A program made the position numbers and the translations under genes. A DNA stretch of 35,852 nucleotides from assembly GCA_945787505.1 (NCBI GenBank), contig CALZHC010000014.1, positions 1-35,852 of the forward strand, given 5' to 3'. Under the pieces are notes generated by a model. It searched no databases. It had not been told where the DNA came from and saw nothing but the letters and a program-made list of their open reading frames with translations. The DNA comes from an uncultured Alistipes sp. (GTDB lineage: Bacteria > Bacteroidota > Bacteroidia > Bacteroidales > UBA932). Positions 1 through 6,073 of this stretch are shown in pieces. Position 1 is the first letter of the stretch, and every line of letters starts with the position of its first letter.

Positions 1-261
1 TTTTCTTGCAGGGTCAGAGGCCTTGGAGAGAATATAATCCTGCAAAGCAATCGGATTCCTGTATTTGGCATTGCTCTTCTTCTCAAGACTGAGTTCTATG
101 ATGTCAGACTCGTTGACACCTTCTGACAACAACACCCCTTTGTAGAGTTCAGAAAGCAAATATGATTTGCCGCATCTTCGAAGTCCTGTGATGATTTTTA
201 CCTTACCATTCCAGCGCTTTGCGATGACTTGATTGACGTAATGATCTCGTTTGATAACCAT
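1..261 (-). CDS. AAA-family ATPase, N-terminal part (runs off left edge)
   Basis: The minus strand is open from an ATG at 259-261 to the window edge: 87 codons with no stop, so the gene is cut by the window and not necessarily broken. A Walker A-like P-loop, GLRRCGKS, sits at about residues 26-33 after a short basic N-terminus (MVIKRDHYVNQVI), with a short beta strand (VKIITG) leading in. This layout is typical of the AAA_14/DUF4143 ATPases that are common accessory genes in Bacteroidales; their role is mostly unknown and some are linked to mobile DNA. The C-terminal part, needed to assign the family firmly, is outside the window. The gene is divergent from the cassette that starts at 528. 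Confidence 0.75.
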   Translation of the reverse strand, partial: MVIKRDHYVNQVIAKRWNGKVKIITGLRRCGKSYLLSELYKGVLLSEGVNESDIIELSLEKKSNAKYRNPIALQDYILSKASDPARK

Positions 262-527
262 AATCAAAATTTCTTTTCACTGCGAATTTAGTGAATTTTT
301 CACTTTCTTCGTACTAAAATATGAATTTTCAAATTTCGTTCAATCATCAGATACATGGGAGAATGTAACTGCCATTAAGGAATCTGATAAAATTATACCT
401 AAAGCAATACTTTATATAAAGATTTCCATATCATTATCATACAACATATTAAAATAATTTGTATATTTGTAAAGCAATAGTTTTGAAGACAATAACAAAC
501 CTTACCTTAACCTAAACTTTAACTACT
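262..527. other. AT-rich divergent intergenic region
   Basis: This gap separates the minus-strand ATPase from the plus-strand cassette. It is clearly AT-richer than the genes on its right. A short open frame at 251-457 has no coding character. The only signals I can support are a -7 box at 462-469 and a conserved-looking leader at 498-527, described separately. Confidence 0.6.
462..469 (+). promoter_or_regulatory. Bacteroidetes -7 box upstream of the 528 gene
   Basis: TATATTTG matches the Bacteroidetes -7 consensus TAnnTTTG and lies 58 nt before the ATG at 528. No clear TTTG -33 element is visible at the usual distance. It would give a 5' UTR of about 50 nt ending in the CCTAAAC-type leader. 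Confidence 0.5.
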
Positions 528-1208
528 ATGAAGTACATTCCTTCAATCGCCTTCGAGGAGATGTCAGGCTCCGCAAAAGGTGTGACCGCAGCCAAGACTC
601 GCGGTCGCAAGTACATCCGCAACCGTGGATACGGCGGTTCAACCAGAACCGAGTTCCAGGCTTCCGTAAAGAGCGTGTTCAAGCAGCTCTCTCAGTCTTG
701 GAAAGCACTTTCCAACGCCCAGATCCTTGCCTGGAACAAGCTCGCTCAGTCTCAGGCCGGCCGCAGCGTTCTCGGTACCAGTTCGAAGATCTCCGGTGCC
801 AACCTCTATATGAGGCTCAACTACTGGATCGTCTTCTGCGGAGGGGACGCTCTCGCAAACCCTCCTGAGCTCGTAGGAGTCGAGGCTCCTGGCGAGGCTG
901 TCATCTCCCTCACCACCGAGAAGTTCACTTTCGAACTTGAGCAGGTTCCGGCAGCTGCAGCAGACCTCCGTCTGGTCGTATGCGCATCAGCTCCTCAGGG
1001 CAACGGCATCACCCGCGCCTACAGCAAGGCCGCAGTAATCGGAGGACCTTTCGCTGTCGAAGCCGCAGAGATTGACATCAAGGCTGCTTACGAGACCAAG
1101 AACGGCGCTCCTACCGCTGCTGCTCCGAAGGTATTCATGAAGTACTTCTTCGTGAACACCAAGACCGGAGAGAAGTCCGGCGAGATGATGGCCATTGCAA
1201 GGCTCTAG
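528..1208 (+). CDS. DUF6266-like basic/Ig-like protein of a phage-type cassette
   Basis: A 226-aa protein without signal peptide or membrane segment. Residues 17-41 are rich in Lys, Arg, Gly and Tyr (KGVTAAKTRGRKY...). Residues 42-100 look helical, with the pattern FKQLSQSWKALS...AWNKLAQ. Residues about 112-226 look like a beta-sandwich (Ig/FN3-like) ending in KYFFVNTKTGEKSG. The layout recalls Bacteroidetes DUF6266-type proteins, some of which sit near phage genes; this is recall from family patterns, not a search result. Codon use is strikingly C-ending (AAG, ATC, GGC, CGC), as in highly expressed genes and unlike the flanking ATPase. It is followed by a hairpin at 1252-1283 and then by lysis-like genes. 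The function is unknown; a virion or surface structural protein or a nucleic-acid-binding protein are possibilities. Confidence 0.8.
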   Translation: MKYIPSIAFEEMSGSAKGVTAAKTRGRKYIRNRGYGGSTRTEFQASVKSVFKQLSQSWKALSNAQILAWNKLAQSQAGRSVLGTSSKISGANLYMRLNYWIVFCGGDALANPPELVGVEAPGEAVISLTTEKFTFELEQVPAAAADLRLVVCASAPQGNGITRAYSKAAVIGGPFAVEAAEIDIKAAYETKNGAPTAAAPKVFMKYFFVNTKTGEKSGEMMAIARL

Positions 1209-1251
1209 CCGGGGCAACTGCAAACCTAAACCTACACTTAACCTATGAATC

Positions 1252-1290
1252 AGCCCCATCCTGCAGCGTTGCACGGTGGGGCTCTTTCGT
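1252..1290 (+). terminator. Strong hairpin between the 528 gene and the lysis-like genes
   Basis: AGCCCCA (1252-1258) pairs with TGGGGCT (1277-1283). Inside it TGCA (1262-1265) pairs with TGCA (1270-1273) around the loop GCGT. A short pyrimidine-rich tail, CTTTCGT, follows. It lies 43 nt after the stop of the 528 gene. The weak U-tract suggests partial termination or RNA processing, which would set a high level of the first protein and a low level of the downstream genes. A 15-codon open frame (1245-1292, ATG directly after a CCTAAACCTACACTTAACCT leader) spans the whole hairpin, so translation of it could melt the stem. Confidence 0.6.
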
Positions 1291-1305
1291 AAAACTTCAT
1301 TCATT

Positions 1306-1674
1306 ATGACACCCGAAAACATCATCCAACTCATATCCCTTCTCCTTGGTGGCGGCGGCCTTGTTGCTTTGTTTCTGATTACAGAACGCAAGACCAAAGC
1401 CCAGATGGAGAACACCGCCCAGGCGATAGCCGAGTGGCAGAAGATTGTAGAACGCAGCCATCAGGACCTCAAAGAGGCAAAGGAACGAGCAAAGGAATTG
1501 CAGGACCTGTATCTGGTCCAGTTCGACATCAACACCAAACTCCGCAAGGAACTTGACGAGAAGAACACCAAGATTGCAGTCCTCTCGCTCCTTCGCTGCC
1601 GCAAACTCAAATGCATAGACCGTGAGCCGCCTTACGGCTCTGAAGTGGAAAAGGAGGCGGAAAATGAACAGTAA
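1306..1674 (+). CDS. Small membrane-anchored coiled-coil protein, holin-like
   Basis: A 122-aa protein from the ATG at 1306. An upstream in-frame GTG at 1276 lies inside the 1252-1283 hairpin and is rejected as start. One hydrophobic segment (about residues 6-25, IIQLISLLLGGGGLVALFLI) is followed by a charged, helical, probably coiled-coil stretch (27-90). A C-terminal CRKLKC...REPPYG motif follows; similar Cys-x-Cys-RxPP tails occur, as I recall, in small proteins next to lysozyme or peptidase genes of Bacteroides phages. Size, single membrane segment and position directly before an M15 peptidase fit a holin or lysis regulator, but this is inferred from context. Its 3' end overlaps the next gene by 11 nt. 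Confidence 0.72.
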   Translation: MTPENIIQLISLLLGGGGLVALFLITERKTKAQMENTAQAIAEWQKIVERSHQDLKEAKERAKELQDLYLVQFDINTKLRKELDEKNTKIAVLSLLRCRKLKCIDREPPYGSEVEKEAENEQ

Positions 1675-2107
1675 CGACCAGATCAGCCTGAACTTCTGCT
1701 ACTCCGAGTTCACGGCCAGCAAGATTGCCGAAGGATTCCACATCGACAATAACATCCCGTCAGAGTATGTCAGGCTGAACATCCACGCTCTTGCCACGTT
1801 GCTTCTCCAACCGCTTCGAGACGCCTGCGGCCACCCGTTGAAGGTCAACTCTGGCTATCGCTGCAAGAAGCTCAACAACCTTGTCGGAGGCTCCCAAAAC
1901 AGCCAGCACACGAAAGGCCAGGCAGCTGACATAGCAAGCGACGCTCCAATCCACCTTGCCAGGATTGTTATTGACAGAGGACTTGACTTTGACCAGATGA
2001 TCCTGTACCCCAACTTCATCCACCTCAGCTACACCCTTGAGAGAGCAAACCGCAAACAGATACTTTACAGCAAAGACTACTACGGACCTAAACTCTATAC
2101 GCTATGA
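1664..2107 (+). CDS. M15-family zinc peptidase (endolysin-like, YcbK/M15_3 type)
   Basis: A 147-aa protein. The ATG at 1664 is chosen over the upstream in-frame ATG at 1622 because AAGGAGG (1651-1657) sits at ideal distance; the longer form would add a spurious basic extension. Family motifs are clear: SGYRCKKLN (63-71), SQHTKGQAADI with zinc ligands H82 and D89, then FDQMI (109-113) and FIHLSY with H120. M15 enzymes cut D-Ala-containing cross-links of peptidoglycan, and phage members act as endolysins. There is no signal peptide, which fits an endolysin that needs a holin to cross the membrane. It overlaps the genes on both sides (11 nt and 4 nt), so the three are probably translationally coupled. 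Confidence 0.88.
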   Translation: MNSNDQISLNFCYSEFTASKIAEGFHIDNNIPSEYVRLNIHALATLLLQPLRDACGHPLKVNSGYRCKKLNNLVGGSQNSQHTKGQAADIASDAPIHLARIVIDRGLDFDQMILYPNFIHLSYTLERANRKQILYSKDYYGPKLYTL

Positions 2108-2637
2108 ACATCAAAGACGACACTATCCAATATTTTCTCAAAATCATAACCCTCGTTTTCGGAATCCTGCTGCTTTTCAACATTGTCAACGCAATAGGAT
2201 ACTTCGTTAATGAGCACAGAAACGCCCATCCCAGCGAGATGAAAGTCAAAGTGGACACCTTGTTCGTTTATGACACCATCTTCATAGAAAAGCCCGTAAT
2301 CAAGAAAGTGGAGACAATCGATACTCTTCTGCTAACGGTTCCAATCACCGACACCCTGATGCTGCATGACACGGTCCTTGTTTACCTGCCCATAGAACAA
2401 CGACAATACGGAGACCCTCGCTACACCGCCTGGATCTCTGGCTATCGGCCACAGCTTGACAGCATCCACATCTACCAGCGAACCGAATACATCACAAAAG
2501 AAATCAAGACGGCAACCAAGCCCAAGCGCTGGGGAATAGGTCTGCAGGCAGGATATGGAGTCAGTTTCGGCAACAAGCAAATTAAGGCGACACCTTACAT
2601 CGGAATCGGAATCAGTTACAACATACTAACCTGGTAA
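2104..2637 (+). CDS. DUF6808-like membrane protein with repeated DT motifs
   Basis: A 177-aa protein that starts inside the stop of the M15 peptidase gene (ATGA overlap). There is one membrane segment (about 12-34), then a likely periplasmic stretch with repeated hydrophobic-Asp-Thr units (KVDTLFVYDTIF, TIDTLLL, ITDTLMLHDTVLVY). A conserved-looking block YTAWISGYRPQLDSIHIY (107-124) follows, and the C-terminus (142-177) is glycine/aromatic-rich, with alternating strands that end in ISYNILTW. I recall this pattern as DUF6808, found next to lysis genes in Bacteroides prophages. An inner-membrane anchor plus a strand-rich end that could meet the outer membrane suggests a spanin-like role, which is only an inference. 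The gene is the last before a strong terminator. Confidence 0.7.
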   Translation: MNIKDDTIQYFLKIITLVFGILLLFNIVNAIGYFVNEHRNAHPSEMKVKVDTLFVYDTIFIEKPVIKKVETIDTLLLTVPITDTLMLHDTVLVYLPIEQRQYGDPRYTAWISGYRPQLDSIHIYQRTEYITKEIKTATKPKRWGIGLQAGYGVSFGNKQIKATPYIGIGISYNILTW

Positions 2638-2674
2638 GCCAACTCTATCGGGCTATATACAGTATGCCGATAAA

Positions 2675-2713
2675 AAATCCCCAACTTTCCATTAGGAAGG
2701 CTGGGGAATTTTC
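2675..2713 (+). terminator. Rho-independent terminator after the cassette
   Basis: AAATCCCCA and TGGGGAATTT form the outer stem (2675-2683 and about 2702-2711). An inner stem CTTTCC/GGAAGG closes on the loop ATTA. It begins 38 nt after the last stop codon and ends in a T-rich tail. Confidence 0.85.
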
Positions 2714-2841
2714 TTTCATCCTGACTTTTGCCGGATTTTCGTGCTTTTTGAGTTTCCTTCGGTATAATACACATAACCTTAAAAATTCGTGTATATTTTT
2801 GTGTATTTAACGCCTAACTCATTGATACACAATGTAAATTG

Positions 2842-3237
2842 TGGAGATGGGCGGACTCGAACCGCCGTCCAAACATCGCACCCGAGGGCTTTCTACACGT
2901 TTATTCCTTCATTGATTGTCGGAACCGGACTGCTGAAGGACAAGCCATCCGGAACTTATCTTCTGAATCTTAGGGTGCCTTAGAAGAGTCAACACCTGCA
3001 GCTCTCTAAAATGATACCCCGGTTGTCAGGCGGAGAGAGCAGGGGCCTGACGGGATACTCGTCTTCATCGCAGCCTTGGCGACAAAGATTAAGGTAGTAA
3101 ACTTGGTTTACTTACGCAGCGAGTGCATAGTTGTTATTGCCAGTTATTGGCTTGAAGTCTGATATTAACGAGCCAGGCTACGAAGCTCGACGTGCTTACC
3201 GACAAATGTCAAATGCTGTCAAAACCAAAACATCCCC
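2842..3237 (-). ncRNA. ssrA: tmRNA (ssrA)
   Basis: The 396-nt RNA is read on the minus strand. Its 5' end GGGGATG (3237-3231) pairs with CATCTCC (2849-2843) as a 7-bp acceptor stem, and the T-arm with GTTCGAGTCC lies just before the 3' end. The messenger part at 3141-3112 (minus) reads GGC AAT AAC AAC TAT GCA CTC GCT GCG TAA, giving the tag (A)GNNNYALAA, close to known Bacteroidetes tags (GENNYALAA, GETNYALAA). The 3' CCA is not encoded: the bases after the discriminator are CAA. tmRNA with SmpB frees ribosomes stalled on broken mRNAs and tags the peptide for proteolysis. The 3' end of ssrA is a common integration site, and the phage-like cassette lies just beyond it. Confidence 0.96.
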
Positions 3238-3248
3238 GATAATATCTG

Positions 3249-3256
3249 CAAAATTA
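3249..3256 (-). promoter_or_regulatory. -7 box of ssrA
   Basis: On the minus strand this reads TAATTTTG (TAnnTTTG), 11 nt upstream of the mature 5' end at 3237. A TTTG lies 12 nt further upstream (3272-3269), closer than the usual -33 spacing. Confidence 0.55.
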
Positions 3257-3308
3257 CAAAAAATAGGCCAAAACCCAATAGAGAACTACATATATCTCAC
3301 CCTTCACG

Positions 3309-3953
3309 TCACTGAATGGGAAATAGAACTCGGTAAAGACCTTCGAAAACAGAAATCATACCGAGAACCATTACAATAATCCCCGCAACTCTGTTAATCA
3401 TGACAAGCTGCTTCAGACGCATCCTGTTCCTGAAATGATTGACACCAGAAGAGAGAGCATACCACCACAAAACGGCGCCAGTAGCCACACCAAGCAAAGT
3501 AATGGCAATCAAGTTCAACGGATTCGAGCCGTCAGTATTGATACCGACAAAAGCGAACATGCCCAAAATCAAGAAAAAGGCACCCGGATTGGTAACAGTC
3601 ATCAGAATGGTAGAGAAATAATCCTCCCAATACCTCTTGCCTGAAGTTTTTACACGCTTAATCTGTTTGACAGGATTTGTAAAGAACAGCTTGAGACCAA
3701 ACAGAGCTACAATCACTCCACCGACTACCATGACCCAATTTCTGTATTCAGAAAGAAGCTGTTGGACAAACGATAGACTGAACAACGAAATCGCTGCAAA
3801 AAAAGTATCAGTAGTAGTAGCCCCAAGCCCGGTAATAAAACCTGAATTCTTTCCCTTGCTCAAAGTCCTCTGAATACACAAGACACCTATAGGTCCCAAT
3901 GGAATAGAAGCAAGAAGCCCAACGATCAATCCTTTAATAAAATCTACAATCAT
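3309..3953 (-). CDS. LysE/RhtB-family exporter
   Basis: A 214-aa integral membrane protein. The N-terminus carries the family signature: a first helix with GLLASIPLGPIGVLCIQRTLSKGK..GFITGLGA (about residues 11-45), followed by further hydrophobic segments near 50-68, 74-91, 113-137, 144-167 and 187-210, about six in all. LysE/RhtB proteins export amino acids or similar small molecules by exchange with the proton gradient; the substrate cannot be told from sequence. It is the last gene of the gyrB-led minus-strand row, with one base between its ATG and the stop of the thioredoxin-like gene. Confidence 0.87.
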   Translation of the reverse strand: MIVDFIKGLIVGLLASIPLGPIGVLCIQRTLSKGKNSGFITGLGATTTDTFFAAISLFSLSFVQQLLSEYRNWVMVVGGVIVALFGLKLFFTNPVKQIKRVKTSGKRYWEDYFSTILMTVTNPGAFFLILGMFAFVGINTDGSNPLNLIAITLLGVATGAVLWWYALSSGVNHFRNRMRLKQLVMINRVAGIIVMVLGMISVFEGLYRVLFPIQ

Positions 3954-3954
3954 A

Positions 3955-5571
3955 CTAATTCTGATCTTTATCCAATCCTAAATAATAATCCAATAAAAGT
4001 GAGAGGACATCCGGATTAATATCCTTTGCAAGAGTAACATTGTCACTATCCAAAAGATAAATCGCAGGAACATCCATCAAATCATACTTCTCAAACATTC
4101 CAGAAGCGTGTTTGCTGTCCCAAAGGTCGTGCCAACCATAGCCTTTCGCAGAAATATCTTTTCTCCATTTCTTGTTCCTGCCAATGTAAATCGCAGCAAA
4201 TTCGACATCATAAACACTATATTTATCGAAAATCTCTTTCATTGCAGGAGTGATGGCTTCACACAATTTACAATCAGTATTATAGAAATAGAGGACCTTG
4301 TATGTGCCACCCATAGAAGAGAGACGGAACTTCTTATTCGCCGGAGTACGCAATAGAAGGTCAGAACACTCCTGACCCAAGGGATTACGCCTGAACATCT
4401 CAATGGCAAGAGCAGTTTGGCCGATAAAATCCTGCACAGATTCGAAATCGGCCCTGATTACACTACCAGAACTCTTACCCCTATCCGTAAAAGTAACACC
4501 TTCCCACAGCTCAGGCCGAGAGACTATATAATTGGTAGCCAAATATGCTGCACCCTGCTGCAAAGAATAATAGACATTACTCTTGAAAAACTGGTACATG
4601 GCAAAGAAGAGTTCATGGAAAAAATCAGGATTCGACTTTGACTCCTCGAAAAGGGAATCAATCTCACGATAAATGGAGAGAGTATCCGACTCCATCGCGA
4701 AAGGAGTAAAGATCCTGTCCAGAATCTGCTCAGTCTCGGACATTCGGCTCATCTCATTATCAATCACTTGCTTTAGCGCATTAGGAGTGAGCCTTCTGCC
4801 GATAATAATACCTTCCGTATCGAAAAGGAAAATTGAAGGAGTGGAAATCACTCCATACTTCATGGCAAAATCCGACTCCATCTGAGGGTCCCAAAGATGA
4901 ACCACTCTGACATTTGCCGGAAGTTCAATCGGATTCACCAGCTTTTTGAGGTAATCCATCCAATGCTCCAGATTATCCTGAGTATAAACCATATACAGAG
5001 TCAGACGGATATTCTTCAACGATGCTACATAGCGGACAAGCGCAGGAGTAGTCCTTCTGCACTGCATACATTCATCATCAAAAAAATAGAGGACAGAAAA
5101 ATCATCTCCGGAAAAATCAACGCAGACATACTCCCCATGAGCATCCTTCAAAGTTAGCTCAGGAGCCTTCATCCCTATAAGCGAAGAGCTGTTCAGCTGC
5201 ACAAAGAGATTCATTTCCAACCTGTCAGCCCCCTCAGGCAGAGAGCATCTGCCGTTGAGAAAATAGTTCTGAGCATAATAGATCGCCACCTCTTCATACC
5301 CCATGATATCCGATGTCCTGTAGAACTTATAGGCATACCATGCCAACAGAGCACGCTCCTTATCATCCCGTGCAGTTGAAACTAAAATTTCAGACTTGGA
5401 AATGACATCAGCAGCACTCAACCCGTCGAAATTCGAAAAAATAAAAGCGGCATCCTCATAACTGAGATACTCACGAGATTGCTCAACCTCTAAAGTATCA
5501 GAGACCTCACTTGAAAATAGAGTAAAGCAGGACAATAAAGCCAATATGATAGACAACCCAAAATACTTCAT
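3955..5571 (-). CDS. Secreted protein with two thioredoxin-like domains (TlpA/ResA type)
   Basis: A 538-aa protein with an N-terminal signal sequence (about 1-21). A helical part of the DUF5106-like kind (35-125) is followed by a first thioredoxin fold with CMQC (C168, C171) and cis-Pro in TPS (P245). A helical linker (275-405) leads to a second thioredoxin fold with CKLC (C434, C437) and cis-Pro in VPA (P502). Single-domain relatives in Bacteroidetes are periplasmic or anchored thiol-disulfide reductases. Two complete active-site domains in one chain is less usual and suggests an internal thiol relay or two substrates. It lies 10 nt after coaD and 1 nt before the LysE exporter. There is no lipobox (the signal has an early Cys, LLSC, at 15, which could be a weak one). 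Confidence 0.82.
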   Translation of the reverse strand: MKYFGLSIILALLSCFTLFSSEVSDTLEVEQSREYLSYEDAAFIFSNFDGLSAADVISKSEILVSTARDDKERALLAWYAYKFYRTSDIMGYEEVAIYYAQNYFLNGRCSLPEGADRLEMNLFVQLNSSSLIGMKAPELTLKDAHGEYVCVDFSGDDFSVLYFFDDECMQCRRTTPALVRYVASLKNIRLTLYMVYTQDNLEHWMDYLKKLVNPIELPANVRVVHLWDPQMESDFAMKYGVISTPSIFLFDTEGIIIGRRLTPNALKQVIDNEMSRMSETEQILDRIFTPFAMESDTLSIYREIDSLFEESKSNPDFFHELFFAMYQFFKSNVYYSLQQGAAYLATNYIVSRPELWEGVTFTDRGKSSGSVIRADFESVQDFIGQTALAIEMFRRNPLGQECSDLLLRTPANKKFRLSSMGGTYKVLYFYNTDCKLCEAITPAMKEIFDKYSVYDVEFAAIYIGRNKKWRKDISAKGYGWHDLWDSKHASGMFEKYDLMDVPAIYLLDSDNVTLAKDINPDVLSLLLDYYLGLDKDQN

Positions 5572-5581
5572 TCAGAAAATA

Positions 5582-6073
5582 TTACTCTTTGTTAATAAAA
5601 TCATTGATGTCCACTCCCTTGGGAAGAAGAGGATTAACATCGCCACCATTGAGAAGAATATCCCTAACCACCGTAGAGCTGACGAATGAATATTCATCAC
5701 TCGACGGCACTAAAAGAGTCCTAAAATCCTTTTCCAAGAACCTGTTAGCCTGATCAATAACCTTCTCTGATTCAAAATCCGCAGTAGTCCTCACCCCTCT
5801 GATAACAGCGCATGCACCTATCTTACGATAAAGATCGGCAGTGAGTCCGCTATACGATATAACCTCAATATCAGTACTCCCAAAAGAATCAGAGACCTCA
5901 ACAGCCCTGCGAATCAGAGCCACCCGACGGTCTACATCGAGCATACCCCTCTTCAGATGATTATAGCCTACAGCCACCACCACCTTATCAAAAAGAGGCG
6001 CCACACGCTCCAGCACATCAAAGTGTCCTGCTGTAAAGGGGTCAAAAGAGCCGGGAAACAGAGCTATCTTCAT
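5582..6073 (-). CDS. coaD: Pantetheine-phosphate adenylyltransferase
   Basis: A 163-aa cytoplasmic enzyme that transfers AMP from ATP to 4'-phosphopantetheine, giving dephospho-CoA in CoA synthesis. Motifs of the nucleotidyltransferase fold are complete: FPGSFDPFTAGH (6-17, the TxGH motif), VIRGVRTTADFE (RG motif) and EYSFVSSTVVRD near the C-terminus. Length is normal. The start overlaps the stop of the HD gene by 4 nt (ATGA). It belongs to the gyrB-led minus-strand row. Confidence 0.95.
   Translation of the reverse strand: MKIALFPGSFDPFTAGHFDVLERVAPLFDKVVVAVGYNHLKRGMLDVDRRVALIRRAVEVSDSFGSTDIEVISYSGLTADLYRKIGACAVIRGVRTTADFESEKVIDQANRFLEKDFRTLLVPSSDEYSFVSSTVVRDILLNGGDVNPLLPKGVDINDFINKE

Noticed and set aside
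251..457. Open frame of 68 codons before the cassette
   Set aside because: It starts inside the opposite-strand ATPase gene, is very AT-rich with no recognisable protein pattern, and ends before the promoter box.
987..1415. 142-codon minus-strand frame over the cassette
   Set aside because: Shadow frame produced by the GC-rich codons of the 528 gene; it crosses the hairpin and has no family pattern.
2789..3379. Two short plus-strand frames
   Set aside because: They run antisense over the tmRNA; the RNA structure and tag frame explain this DNA.
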